Positions 49,217 to 58,082 of a stretch of 64,000 bases of DNA are shown here, one piece after another. Source of the DNA: an uncultured beta proteobacterium (GTDB lineage Bacteria > Pseudomonadota > Gammaproteobacteria > Burkholderiales > Burkholderiaceae). The stretch is taken from the NCBI GenBank assembly GCA_903875135.1, contig CAIQUZ010000094.1, positions 1-64,000 on the forward strand. Reading direction: 5' to 3'. The notes beneath the pieces were generated by a model, which saw only the letters and a list, made by a program, of their open reading frames with translations, was not told the origin of the DNA and searched no databases. Position 1 is the first letter of the stretch; every line of letters starts with the position of its first letter. Both the position numbers and the translations under genes were made by a program.

Positions 49217-50590
49217 ATGGCCATTAATACTCAAGTAACTGCAGACCAAAACGCCCCTCCAATTACACAAATTCTTGCAAAATTTATTAGCTCTCATCCT
49301 TCAAAAGCTTGGAGTGATTCGGTAGATCACGAAGCTCATCGTACGTTCATGAACTGGTTAGCTTGTGCAGTAGGTGCAGCAAATCATGAAAGTGTCTTAG
49401 CGAGTTTAGGTGCGGTTCAAGAGTTTAGTCCAGCACCCCAGGCAAGTATCTTGGGTCGTCATGAAAAAGTGGATATGGCGAATGCAGCGCTCATTAATGG
49501 TATTAGCTCTCACACATTTGATTTTGATGATACTCACTTAAAAACAGTGATTCATCCAGCGGGTCCAGTCGCTTCTGCATTGGTTGCATTAGCAGAGCAT
49601 ATTGGATCTTCTGGTAGAGAGTTAATTGATGCTCTGGTTATTGGAATTGATGTTGCTTGCCGAATCGGTAACGCCATGTATCCCAATCATTACGATCGTG
49701 GCTGGCATATTACTGGTTCAACCGGAACTGTCGGAGCAGCTGCAGCTTGCGCTAGATTACTCGGTCTTTCAGAAGCTCAAACTGCCATGGCAATTGGAAT
49801 AGCCGCTTCACAACCAGTAGGATTTCGTGAACAGTTTGGCACAATGACCAAACCCTTTCACCCGGGTGGAGCTGCAAAAGCTGGGCTTACTTCAGCACTC
49901 TTGGCTAAACATGGCTTCACAGCTAGTCCAAGAGCACTTGAAGCTCCAAGGGGTATGATTCAATCCATCTCGACAAAATATGACTGGACTGAGATTACTG
50001 AAGAGCTTGGACAGCGTTTTGAAATTTCTCTCAATACCTACAAACCTTTTGCCTGCGGCATTGTAATTCATCCAAGTATTGATGCTTGTTCACAACTTCG
50101 CGCACAAGGCGTTACGGCAGAAAATCTCGAGCGTCTTGAATTAAAAGTTCATCATTTAGTGCTTGAGCTAACGGGTAAGAAAACACCGAAAGATGGTCTC
50201 GAGGGCAAGTTTAGTGTTTATCATGGGTGTGCTTGTGGCATCGTTTATGGCCAAGCTTCTGAGGATCAGTATCAAGATGCTGTTGTTCAAAGCCCTGAAA
50301 TGGTTGCACTTCGCGCCAAAGTTCAAGCGACCGTTGATAACTCAATTAATGAGGCCTCTGTAGATGTGACAGCTTATCTTAAAGATGGTCGTAAGATTCA
50401 TCTTTTCGTTGAGCATGCTATTGGTTCATTAAAAAATCCAATGACAGATGATCAACTGAATAAAAAATTTACGAATCTCACTGCCCCAGTGATTGGTCTT
50501 AAAGAAACCGCTTCACTTCTTGCCGCATGTTGGGATCTAAAAAACCTGCCGAATTTACAAGGGCTGCTAGCGCACTCAAAACCGCTATAG
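49217..50590 (+). CDS. MmgE/PrpD family protein
   Basis: A 457-residue member of the 2-methylcitrate dehydratase-like fold. GISSHTFDFDDTHLKTVIHPAGPV, GIDVACRIGNAMYPNHYDRGWH and QFGTMTKPFHPGGAAKAG are the conserved active-site segments, and YKPFACGIVIHPSIDA follows. Family members dehydrate or isomerise hydroxy acids (2-methylcitrate, aconitate-like compounds). No prpB or prpC lies here, so propionate breakdown is unlikely; it probably acts on the solute of the upstream Bug receptor. Ends in a strong terminator. Confidence 0.85.
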   Translation: MAINTQVTADQNAPPITQILAKFISSHPSKAWSDSVDHEAHRTFMNWLACAVGAANHESVLASLGAVQEFSPAPQASILGRHEKVDMANAALINGISSHTFDFDDTHLKTVIHPAGPVASALVALAEHIGSSGRELIDALVIGIDVACRIGNAMYPNHYDRGWHITGSTGTVGAAAACARLLGLSEAQTAMAIGIAASQPVGFREQFGTMTKPFHPGGAAKAGLTSALLAKHGFTASPRALEAPRGMIQSISTKYDWTEITEELGQRFEISLNTYKPFACGIVIHPSIDACSQLRAQGVTAENLERLELKVHHLVLELTGKKTPKDGLEGKFSVYHGCACGIVYGQASEDQYQDAVVQSPEMVALRAKVQATVDNSINEASVDVTAYLKDGRKIHLFVEHAIGSLKNPMTDDQLNKKFTNLTAPVIGLKETASLLAACWDLKNLPNLQGLLAHSKPL

Positions 50591-50617
50591 AAAGGAGGGT
50601 GGCAACCCCTCCTTTTT
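50591..50617 (+). terminator. Intrinsic terminator after the MmgE/PrpD gene
   Basis: AAAGGAGGG (50591-50599), a 7-base loop and CCCTCCTTT (50607-50615) form a 9-bp stem, continued by further T residues. It begins at the base after the stop codon of the MmgE/PrpD gene. Confidence 0.88.
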
Positions 50618-50632
50618 ACTTTGCCATGTGGC

Positions 50633-51619
50633 TTAATTACCTTTTAAGTTAGCTGCCTTACTAATACGATAAGAGACGACCATCTCATCACGAATATACT
50701 TATTAAATCCATCAGGTGACATGATGAATGGCTCAGCGCCCAATTTTGCAAATCGCTCTTTCACTTCTTTATTTTCTAGTGCCTTAGTCACTTCATCATT
50801 CATCTTTTTAATGACTGGAGCAGGAACCCCACTTGGCGCGAGTAACCCGACCCATAAAACATAGTCCGAGTCAGGAATACCAGCTTCTAGAGTTGTAGGA
50901 ACATTGGGTAGGAGTGACGTCCTTTTTGAAGTACTAACGGCTAAAGCTTTTAATTTTCCACTTTGGACTAATGACAAGGCCGAACCTAGCGGTGAAAAAA
51001 ACCAATCAATCCGTCCGCCGATAACTTCTGAGTTGGCCTCAGGTGTTCCTTTATACGGGACATGAGTTGCCTTAATCTTCGCAGATAAATTAAATTTTTC
51101 AGCATTTAAATGTGTGGCACTTCCAACGCCGGCGGATCCAAAATTTAGCTCGCCCGGTTTAGCTTTTGCTGCCGCCACAAGATCTCCTGCTGTTTTCCAA
51201 GGCTTCGAAGGGGATACGACAAGTACATTCGGCGTGGCCCCCAAAGTAGCTACGCCTGTTAAATCTTTTAATGTGTCATAGGGAAGATTATTGTAAATAA
51301 AAGGATTCAAAGTATGTCCGGAAGAATGTACTAAAAATGTATAGCCATCCGCATCTGCTTTCGCTACTTGTCCTGCAGCAATTGTTCCGCCGGCACCCGG
51401 TTTGTTTTCGATGATGATTGGCTGACCAAGGTTTGTTGCCATAACATCAGCCACGGCTCTAGCAATAATGTCCGTGGCGCTTCCTGCCGTAAAGGCCACC
51501 ACAAAATGAATCGGTTTACTCGGATATGCTTGTCCAACAGCATGAAAACCTAAAGTAGCCAGACTCAACGCTAAGGTAAGCTTTATCAAATTCAACACTG
51601 TATATTTTTTATAGTTCAT
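50633..51619 (-). CDS. Tripartite tricarboxylate transporter substrate-binding protein (Bug family), copy 3
   Basis: A 328-residue receptor when started at ATG 51619, where AGAGAG precedes at about 8 bases; a frame to 51649 would overlap the amidohydrolase stop. Signal peptide (IKLTLALSLATLGFHAVGQA), YPSKPIHFVVAFTAGSATDIIARA, PIIIENKPGAGGTIAAGQVA and THVPYKGTPEANSEVIGGR. Same strand as and 20 bases after the amidohydrolase gene, so it may take up that enzyme's substrate. Confidence 0.92.
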   Translation of the reverse strand: MNYKKYTVLNLIKLTLALSLATLGFHAVGQAYPSKPIHFVVAFTAGSATDIIARAVADVMATNLGQPIIIENKPGAGGTIAAGQVAKADADGYTFLVHSSGHTLNPFIYNNLPYDTLKDLTGVATLGATPNVLVVSPSKPWKTAGDLVAAAKAKPGELNFGSAGVGSATHLNAEKFNLSAKIKATHVPYKGTPEANSEVIGGRIDWFFSPLGSALSLVQSGKLKALAVSTSKRTSLLPNVPTTLEAGIPDSDYVLWVGLLAPSGVPAPVIKKMNDEVTKALENKEVKERFAKLGAEPFIMSPDGFNKYIRDEMVVSYRISKAANLKGN

Positions 51620-51638
51620 GAATGTCTCTCTTTTAAAG

Positions 51639-52979
51639 TTATAAACCAAGTGCCTTTGTAATTTTTTTAGCGGAAGCGTTCAGTAACTCTATCTTTGGCG
51701 CTAAATGCGTATTGAGTAATTCACCATCTTTCTTTTTCCATTGACCAGCGATCATTACATTCTCTATGTTAGCTAGGCTTGTTTGCATCACTACAGCACT
51801 CACGGGATCATTCACGGGCTGCATATTCAGGTCAGATGCTCGAATCATCACAATATCTGCTTGCTTACCCGCCTTTAAAGTGCCAATTCGATCTAGTTGA
51901 CCTAAGACTCTTGCGCCTTCTATCGTAATCCAACTAAGCGCCTGCCTTGTTGTGATGGTGCTCGTTGGAGGAATCGTGCCGTGTTTTTGACGATAATCAA
52001 AATTATCTAAACTACGCTGTATGCCAAGGGCGATTCTTGCTTGTATAAACATTTCGCCACCACAGACGCTTTCTAAATCCACGCCAAGTGATGGTGCTTT
52101 TCCAAAATCTCTTAAACGTCCAGTCAGTGGATGCCCATGGCCCTGAGACATTTCACTTTCTGCCGTTGCCGAAAAAGTCATCCCTAACTCACAAAATCGT
52201 TTTAGCTGCTCATCATCCAGTGCATGTCCATGCACAATATTAATGGCTGGCCCAAGTAGTCCTTTGGATTCCAAAACCTTCCAACCCTCCGGTGTTCTTG
52301 CTGGTCCACCGCCTTGATGCATTGATGCAATCATGTTCATGTCTTTTACCATCGCAAAATCATGCAGTGCGACATCTAATGTAGAGTAGTGTGGGCCCAA
52401 AATAGCGGCACCAATCGAGATTAAATCTTGACTTCCGTACTCTGCCACCAATCTCTCTAATTCTTTTTTTGGATGTGGCCTTTCCCAAAACGGAGTTTCG
52501 CCTTCTTTAGGCTCTGGCTTTGGTGTCCCATGAAAAAATGCCGCACGAATCCCTGACTCCATCAGTCCTTTAATGGCGGCATCATTATGCTGAGATGTTT
52601 TATTGTTGTGACACCAATCAACTAGCGTTGTAGTTCCACAATTAATTTGATTTAACGCTCCCATACAGGTAGCAATGTACAAGTCTTCTGGTTCAAAAAC
52701 AGTGGCTAATCCAGAGTGCATCTTTTGAAAATACTCGAGTAAAGTCCAATTTGCAGCAACTCCTCTTAATGCCGTCTGCCAAGTATGCATATGAGCATTA
52801 ATAAGGCCAGGTATAACAAGATAACCAGCCCCATTAACAAGCTCGTCTGCCGCAACTTCAATCCGTTGAGAGATTTCTTTGATCTCAGATCCTTCGATCA
52901 ATATATCTGCATCAAATAAATCACCTTGTACATCCATGGTTACGATGGTTGCACCTCGAATCAACGTTTTTTTTGTCAT
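51639..52979 (-). CDS. Amidohydrolase / deaminase, ATZ/TRZ-like
   Basis: A 446-residue metal-dependent hydrolase of the amidohydrolase superfamily, cytosine-deaminase/chlorohydrolase branch. Metal ligands: H63-M-H65 (LINAHMHTWQ), the histidine in SMHQGGG, HGHALDD, and the aspartate in LGVDLESVCGGEMF. N-terminal and C-terminal beta sandwich (VTMDVQGDLF; GTLKAGKQADIVMIRA) are typical. Substrates in this branch are triazines, purines and related N-heterocycles; the one here is not predictable. Followed by Bug copy 3 and preceded by two NAD-dependent dehydrogenases on one strand, a probable catabolic operon. Confidence 0.85.
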   Translation of the reverse strand: MTKKTLIRGATIVTMDVQGDLFDADILIEGSEIKEISQRIEVAADELVNGAGYLVIPGLINAHMHTWQTALRGVAANWTLLEYFQKMHSGLATVFEPEDLYIATCMGALNQINCGTTTLVDWCHNNKTSQHNDAAIKGLMESGIRAAFFHGTPKPEPKEGETPFWERPHPKKELERLVAEYGSQDLISIGAAILGPHYSTLDVALHDFAMVKDMNMIASMHQGGGPARTPEGWKVLESKGLLGPAINIVHGHALDDEQLKRFCELGMTFSATAESEMSQGHGHPLTGRLRDFGKAPSLGVDLESVCGGEMFIQARIALGIQRSLDNFDYRQKHGTIPPTSTITTRQALSWITIEGARVLGQLDRIGTLKAGKQADIVMIRASDLNMQPVNDPVSAVVMQTSLANIENVMIAGQWKKKDGELLNTHLAPKIELLNASAKKITKALGL

Positions 52980-53906
52980 TTAATTTGCCTCTAAGCCATC
53001 ACTAATCGTTTTATTTTCTGATTTGAGCTCTAGTCCAGCGTCTTTTGCGACCTCGACTAACAAAGCTGAGAAATCGATATCCCCATAACCACGGCCAATC
53101 ATTCTTGCGACAGACTCTCTGGTTGCCGCTGCGCTTGGCATGGAAACGCCATGAGCTTTAGCTGCCGCCATCCCTAAATCCATATCTTTTAAGAGTAACT
53201 CTGGCGTAAATGTTACCGCTTCAAAATTAAGATTCGTCAGTACCGGTGTCTTATAACGCGTGTACATTGATCCCAACACAGAGTCATTAATACTTTCTAA
53301 AAATAAATGACGGGGTATACCGGCTTTTTCTGCAAGTACCGTAATTTCACATAGGTTTTGTATCACCACACCAAACATCGTGTTGTGCGCAATCTTCCAA
53401 ACGCGAGCAAGTTCACCCTCACCAATCCACATGCATTTTCTAGACATTGCCTGAAAGTAAGGCTCTACCGTGTCATATAGCGCCTTTGGTCCTGAGGACA
53501 CCATCAATAGCTTTCCTGCCTTTGCTACTTTCGCATTGCCAGAGACTGGCGCGCATAAGTAAGCGACGCCTAAAGCCTCTAACTCTTTTCTTACTTCAGC
53601 TGAACCCTCTTGCGATATCGAGGAGCTATCGACGACAACCTTTGGTTTCGTCGCCGTTGTTACTAAACCTCCTGGGCCAAACAAAACTTGCTTTAGATCT
53701 TTAGTTGTTGAGACCATCGTAATCACGGTTTCACAAGCGGCCAAATCAAGAATGTTATCAACGACAGTTGCGCCATACGCGGCTAAAGGATCAGCTTTAC
53801 TACGCGTTCGATTCCAAACATCAACACCGTACCCAGCTTTGGTGAGTCTTTTAACCATCGCCTCACCCATACGTCCAAGTCCAATCCAGCCTATTTTTTG
53901 CGCCAT
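52980..53906 (-). CDS. NAD(P)-dependent 3-hydroxyisobutyrate-dehydrogenase-like enzyme, copy 1
   Basis: A beta-hydroxyacid dehydrogenase of 308 residues. Rossmann motif WIGLGRMGEAMVKRL, VVDSSSISQEGS, and the catalytic-region APVSGNAKVAKAGKL with the substrate-binding SG, followed by WKIAHNTMFG with the conserved lysine. The ATG at 53906 is preceded by GGAG at 8 bases and is chosen over ATG 53927. Its stop is the base next to the amidohydrolase gene, implying a single transcript. Substrate unknown; tartronate semialdehyde and 3-hydroxyisobutyrate are family examples. Confidence 0.85.
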   Translation of the reverse strand: MAQKIGWIGLGRMGEAMVKRLTKAGYGVDVWNRTRSKADPLAAYGATVVDNILDLAACETVITMVSTTKDLKQVLFGPGGLVTTATKPKVVVDSSSISQEGSAEVRKELEALGVAYLCAPVSGNAKVAKAGKLLMVSSGPKALYDTVEPYFQAMSRKCMWIGEGELARVWKIAHNTMFGVVIQNLCEITVLAEKAGIPRHLFLESINDSVLGSMYTRYKTPVLTNLNFEAVTFTPELLLKDMDLGMAAAKAHGVSMPSAAATRESVARMIGRGYGDIDFSALLVEVAKDAGLELKSENKTISDGLEAN

Positions 53907-53945
53907 CCTAAATTCTCCAATATTCATTCATGTTAAAACGGTTGA

Positions 53946-54821
53946 TTAATTACTTAGTCCTGCTTTTCTCTCTAATACTCTGATAATGGCGGCATAATCT
54001 AATTGTCCATCGCCCTCTGCAACTGCTTGGTGCATCCAATCTAATGTTGTTTGAGTTTGAGCAAGCGGAGCGCCAAGCTTTTTGGCTGCATCTGTGATTA
54101 ACGATAGATCTTTAATCATTTGTTCTACCGTAAAGGTGGGAGAAAAGTCCCGATTTCCCATTGGTTTGCCTAATTGATTCATTTTGGCTTTCATGATGGT
54201 TGAGCCCGGCGCACTATTCGTGAGAACTTCCCACATGTCTTCCCATTGGAGATTACCCAATCTTCCCAAGGTCAAACCTTCCGCCAACATGGCGCTTGTT
54301 TGAGCAATCAGTAAATTCACGACTAATTTCATCAACCGAGCCTGCTCTTGTTCCCCTAGATAAAACACTTTGTTACCCCAACTTGAAAGCATGGGTAAAG
54401 CTTGGTCGTATATTTCTTTGGGGCCCGAACTTAAGACTGTCAATTGTGCTGCCGCCGCCATGTGATTATTACCAGAAACCGCCACTCTTAAATACGGGAT
54501 TTTTTTATCTAGCAACCATGATGCCGCTGTGCTAGATGCAGAAATTGAAATTGTGCTCGTATCAACATAGACTGCTTTTGTGCTCACGTTCTCACTAATA
54601 TATTTTGCAATACTTAAAAATGCTTCATCGTTGGGCATTGAAGTAAAAACCCAATCCGCCCATTGATAATCTTCGGGACCACCAATGACTAAGCCGGATT
54701 GTTTTGCCATTTCAATTTGTACCGGATTAATATCGATGACCTTAATTGGGTGACCCAATTTTTTTAAATGGGAAGACAAGGGAAGCCCCATCTTGCCGAT
54801 ACCGATAAATAGAATATTCAT
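53946..54821 (-). CDS. NAD(P)-dependent 3-hydroxyisobutyrate-dehydrogenase-like enzyme, copy 2
   Basis: A paralogue of the next gene, 291 residues: FIGIGKMGLPLSSHLKK, VYVDTSTISISASS, RVAVSGNNHMAAAAQL, and MKLVVNLLIAQTSAM with the catalytic lysine. The two enzymes are clearly diverged rather than a recent duplication, so they may act on different steps or stereoisomers. First gene of the four-gene minus-strand run HIBADH-HIBADH-amidohydrolase-Bug. Confidence 0.83.
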   Translation of the reverse strand: MNILFIGIGKMGLPLSSHLKKLGHPIKVIDINPVQIEMAKQSGLVIGGPEDYQWADWVFTSMPNDEAFLSIAKYISENVSTKAVYVDTSTISISASSTAASWLLDKKIPYLRVAVSGNNHMAAAAQLTVLSSGPKEIYDQALPMLSSWGNKVFYLGEQEQARLMKLVVNLLIAQTSAMLAEGLTLGRLGNLQWEDMWEVLTNSAPGSTIMKAKMNQLGKPMGNRDFSPTFTVEQMIKDLSLITDAAKKLGAPLAQTQTTLDWMHQAVAEGDGQLDYAAIIRVLERKAGLSN

Positions 54822-54908
54822 TTTTTGTCTTTAAATGTGATTTTTATCACTTATATTGTTTGGTTACAGTTTTCAAGGATAAACTATTTTCTAATGCAAT
54901 TCGATGAA

Positions 54909-56303
54909 TTACCGTTTTTTTCTAATCTCGTCTCCTGCCGTCGGACTCATTGTCCGCTGTCTCCATAATCCCCAAATTGGTAGAATCAAAACCAAAATAA
55001 ATGCTAATTGAAAATCTTGATTGCTAGGTATATTCGTATTTCCTTGATTGAATGCAGTAGCAATACTAAGAGCCAAGGACCCTACCGCGATACCTAAAGC
55101 CATACTTAATTGAACACCCGTACTCGCTAAAGCAGATGCTGCGCCCATTTTGCTTTGTGGTACATCAGCCAAACCCAAAGTATTGATCGAAGTAAATTGC
55201 ATGGATCTCACTAATCCATTGATAAATAAAAGAATCATCACAATCCAAACGGGCATCGCCTTCGATATAAAGGCACAGGATAATAATGAAAGAAAAATAG
55301 CCACACCATTTATAGTCATGACCTTTTTAAATCCATAGCGGTTTAACAGTGGCGTGGTGATTGTTTTCATGGCTAAATTTCCCACAAAAATACTCATGAC
55401 AATTAATCCTGCCTGAAATGGGTCGATTCCTAAGCCGACTTGAAGATATAAGGGCACTAAAAATGGCGTTGAATGTAAGGCAATCCGAAATATGTTGCCT
55501 GCAATTAAGGTTGATTCAAATGTAGGTATTTTTAAAAGTGATAAATCAATCATTGGATGAGGTGTCCTTTGAAAGTGCTGAATCGCAATCCATCCAACCA
55601 CTATCCCTATTGATAAAAAGATGGCAATATGAGTTTTACTATCAGCAATGTGTCGGCAGAGTTCAACTGCGTAAATCAAACTAGAAAGTGCTACGCCACT
55701 GTAGATAAATCCCTTTCCATCTAATGGTACTTTTGGAGAAATTTCACTTTTTTTAATTAACACCAAACTGAGGATGATCCCAATGATACCGATGGGTACG
55801 TTAATAAAAAAGATCCAATGCCATGAGGCGTATGTTGTAAAAAAACCTCCTATGGCGGGTCCTACGACCGGCCCGATTAATGCGGGCCAAGTGATTAATC
55901 CAATGGCAGCAATAATTCCTTCTTTTGGCGTGTTGCGTAATACAATAATCCTGCCAACAGGTACCATTAATGCTCCTCCGATGCCCTGTAATATTCTTGC
56001 AAATATAAAGAAAAATAGACTTTCACTGATGCCACATAGTATTGATGCCCCAGTAAAAATAACAATGGCAAGCGTAAATAATTTTCTCATCCCAATACGA
56101 TCTGCTAACCAACCGCTGATTGGGATGATGATAGCCAGCGTCAGTAAATAGGCGGTAATACCGACACCAACATCCACTGGGAACACTCCGAAATCTTTTG
56201 CCATCATTGGTAATGCTGTAGTTATTACTGTGCTATCTAACGTTTCCATAAAGAAAGTTGTTGCAACTAGATACGTAAGATATTTATTTTTTACTTCCGA
56301 CAT
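54909..56303 (-). CDS. MFS drug-type exporter, DHA2 (14-helix) family
   Basis: A 464-residue membrane protein of the EmrB/QacA type. The N-terminal LDSTVITTALPMMAKDFG and the motif C region GPVVGPAIGGFFTTYASWHWIFFINVPIG are diagnostic for this antiporter family, as is GWLADRIGMRKLF in loop 2-3. It lacks an adjacent EmrA adaptor, so it would export to the periplasm. It is 13 bases after the glycosyltransferase gene. Substrate unknown. Confidence 0.88.
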   Translation of the reverse strand: MSEVKNKYLTYLVATTFFMETLDSTVITTALPMMAKDFGVFPVDVGVGITAYLLTLAIIIPISGWLADRIGMRKLFTLAIVIFTGASILCGISESLFFFIFARILQGIGGALMVPVGRIIVLRNTPKEGIIAAIGLITWPALIGPVVGPAIGGFFTTYASWHWIFFINVPIGIIGIILSLVLIKKSEISPKVPLDGKGFIYSGVALSSLIYAVELCRHIADSKTHIAIFLSIGIVVGWIAIQHFQRTPHPMIDLSLLKIPTFESTLIAGNIFRIALHSTPFLVPLYLQVGLGIDPFQAGLIVMSIFVGNLAMKTITTPLLNRYGFKKVMTINGVAIFLSLLSCAFISKAMPVWIVMILLFINGLVRSMQFTSINTLGLADVPQSKMGAASALASTGVQLSMALGIAVGSLALSIATAFNQGNTNIPSNQDFQLAFILVLILPIWGLWRQRTMSPTAGDEIRKKR

Positions 56304-56316
56304 GGATCTGACAACC

Positions 56317-57117
56317 TTATTTTTTTCTTGGATTTGTGGTTTGAATCTCTTTCCAATCTTTTTCCCAAGTTGATTGATATTGGAGTTCCACGGCTTTTAC
56401 ATAGCGATAAAATGTTACTTCAAAATAGGAAAATGCAATTAAAAACCCTGCCCAACCATCGAGTATGCCTAATTTAAAAAAGTAATGTCTGATAAATGCC
56501 CATAAACCATGTCCCAATGCTTTCGCAAAGTTCGATCCTTTTTGCCGTGGCTTTGAAGCCCCTAAGGAAGAATATCGATTCATTTTTGAGATCGACTCCG
56601 CAATATTATTAAAGGGTAGTTGCCAAATCGCATTTTTTAAATACCCAATATTTGCCCCATCCTTGATTTCATATTTCTCATGAACGGGACTTTCATCATA
56701 GGTAAGATGGGTTCTTTTAAATAATTGCGGTTGACGATAATTAGGGTACCATCCAGAGTGTTTTATTTCTTTACCAAGGTAAAAATTTCTTCTTGGCACA
56801 TAACAAACATCTAATTTGTCTTCTTGAACAATGTTCATGATTTCTTGTGCAACATCTTGAGTACATCTCTCATCACTATCTAAACTAAATATCCATTCAT
56901 GTTCACATGCTTTTACCGCATCCGTTCTTAACTTTCCAAATCCATCAAACTCGACTTGCACGACTCTCGCTCCCATGGATATGGCAATTTGTGCTGTTTG
57001 ATCTTTGCTATATGAGTCGATTAATACGATTTCATCAGCCCATTGGATACTTCTAATAGCATCAGCAATTTTTGCCTCTTCGTTGTATGCAATGACATAA
57101 GCAGATATTTTGTTCAT
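56317..57117 (-). CDS. Family 2 glycosyltransferase, WaaE/KdtX-like
   Basis: A 266-residue GT-A enzyme: SAYVIAYNEEAKIADAIRSI at the start, DEIVLIDSYSKD, the metal-binding LDSDER (DxD), and KHSGWYPNYRQPQLFKR with YDESPVHEKYE, which together match the LPS core beta-glucosyltransferases of the WaaE/KdtX group. A hydrophobic stretch (FIRHYFFKLGILDGWAGFLIAFSYF) near the C-terminus suggests membrane association. Probably modifies the LPS inner core; no other core genes are near. Confidence 0.85.
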   Translation of the reverse strand: MNKISAYVIAYNEEAKIADAIRSIQWADEIVLIDSYSKDQTAQIAISMGARVVQVEFDGFGKLRTDAVKACEHEWIFSLDSDERCTQDVAQEIMNIVQEDKLDVCYVPRRNFYLGKEIKHSGWYPNYRQPQLFKRTHLTYDESPVHEKYEIKDGANIGYLKNAIWQLPFNNIAESISKMNRYSSLGASKPRQKGSNFAKALGHGLWAFIRHYFFKLGILDGWAGFLIAFSYFEVTFYRYVKAVELQYQSTWEKDWKEIQTTNPRKK

Positions 57118-57147
57118 ATTGTTATTTTAGTGTTTTTGTTTTATTGG

Positions 57148-57483
57148 TCATATCTTTACTTTGATTCTGGGTTTCGCCCTTGTCTCTTTTGATAAGGGCT
57201 CTAATTTTTCTTCGATGGATTGTAATTCTTGGATTAAGTCCCCAATTAGACTCTTTTGGGCAAAGTAATACAAACTAGTTCCTTCTTTCTCAACTTCAAT
57301 AAAGCCAGCCAAGTTTAATTGCTTGAGGTGAAAGCTTAAAGTGGCCTGTGGAATTTGCAATAACTGTTTCAACTCGTTTGGCCTAATACCCATGGGCCAA
57401 GCATCTACCACGTGATAGTAGATCTTTAAACGTAGGTCTTGTCCTAAAGTTAAAAAAGCAAAGGCAATAGCATTAATTTCCAT
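57148..57483 (-). CDS. ArsR-family winged-helix regulator
   Basis: A 111-residue helix-turn-helix protein: LGQDLRLKIYYHVVDAWP, then LKQLLQIPQATLSFHLKQLNLAGFIEVEKEGTSLYYF. There is no cysteine, so the metal sites of classical ArsR/SmtB sensors are absent; it may sense another signal or act constitutively. A -10 TATAAT inside a dyad lies 8 bases from the ATG, suggesting a near-leaderless, autoregulated transcript. It is 30 bases from the glycosyltransferase gene and may regulate the exporter-glycosyltransferase genes downstream. Confidence 0.85.
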   Translation of the reverse strand: MEINAIAFAFLTLGQDLRLKIYYHVVDAWPMGIRPNELKQLLQIPQATLSFHLKQLNLAGFIEVEKEGTSLYYFAQKSLIGDLIQELQSIEEKLEPLSKETRAKPRIKVKI

Positions 57484-57484
57484 A

Positions 57485-57501
57485 TTTCCAATTATATTGA
57501 A
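57485..57501 (-). promoter_or_regulatory. -10 box within a dyad at the ArsR-like gene start
   Basis: On the minus strand a perfect TATAAT (57496-57491) lies inside the near-palindrome CAATATAATTG, flanked by TTTC and GAAA. The expected transcript start falls at or one base before the ATG at 57483, giving a leaderless message. A dyad over the -10 fits autorepression. The -35 is poor (CGTCAA at 17 bases). Confidence 0.45.
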
Positions 57502-57651
57502 ATTAACAGCTATTGACGGGATATATTTACCTTTTATGTGGTTTTTTTGAGCTTTTACTGTTATTCTGAATTCTGATCACAATCGTGTGCCCCTTATGGG
57601 TTCTTATTTGAGCTTTGCTCCCTTAAAAAATCAATGTTTCTGGGAGTAGTT

Positions 57652-57861
57652 ATGGCAGTAGGCCAAAATCAAAAAACACGTAAAAATGATCCATTAGTGA
57701 CCAAAACTGGTAAAGCTAGGTTAGGGCCATTAAATTTAACGCAATTAAATAATATGTTGGCTAAATCAACAAAGCCTAAAGAGCAAGCGAAAATTAAACG
57801 TGAAATCTCTAAACGTCCTCCAGCACCTATCGTTTCTGAGCCTGTGGCTGTGGCTGAGTAA
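57652..57861 (+). CDS. Small basic protein of unknown function
   Basis: A 69-residue, lysine-rich soluble protein starting MAVGQNQKTRKN, with a middle LGPLNLTQLNNMLAKSTKPKEQAKIKREI and a Pro/Val-rich tail. I recognise no domain. ATG 57652 is chosen because GGGAG lies 5 bases before it; the upstream ATG 57634 has no site. Charge suggests RNA or DNA contact, but that is only inference. Followed after 29 bases by another small gene with a strong ribosome site. Confidence 0.65.
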   Translation: MAVGQNQKTRKNDPLVTKTGKARLGPLNLTQLNNMLAKSTKPKEQAKIKREISKRPPAPIVSEPVAVAE

Positions 57862-57890
57862 TCAACCCCTCTGCTTGCTGGAAGGGTTTT

Positions 57891-58082
57891 ATGCGTAAAG
57901 TTGTTGATCTCTATAAACGATCAGCGAAAGATCAATTAGTCTGGACGTATGTTATTCATTTGGGACAGGATGGTTCTCATCCTAGCATTTTGGATTTTAA
58001 AGAAGAGGGCTTAAGGCTGGCCTTGATTGATAATCTTGGCACTGAGCAAACTCTATTGGTTAAAGTCCGAGGTTATGAGTGA
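57891..58082 (+). CDS. Small hypothetical protein
   Basis: A 63-residue protein: MRKVVDLYKRSAKDQLVWTY followed by predicted beta strands and LVKVRGYE. No family recognised. GGAAGGG lies 5-8 bases before the ATG, which supports real translation. It shares orientation and close spacing with the small basic gene upstream and likely its transcript. The last 10 bases overlap the EamA gene end to end. Confidence 0.6.
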   Translation: MRKVVDLYKRSAKDQLVWTYVIHLGQDGSHPSILDFKEEGLRLALIDNLGTEQTLLVKVRGYE

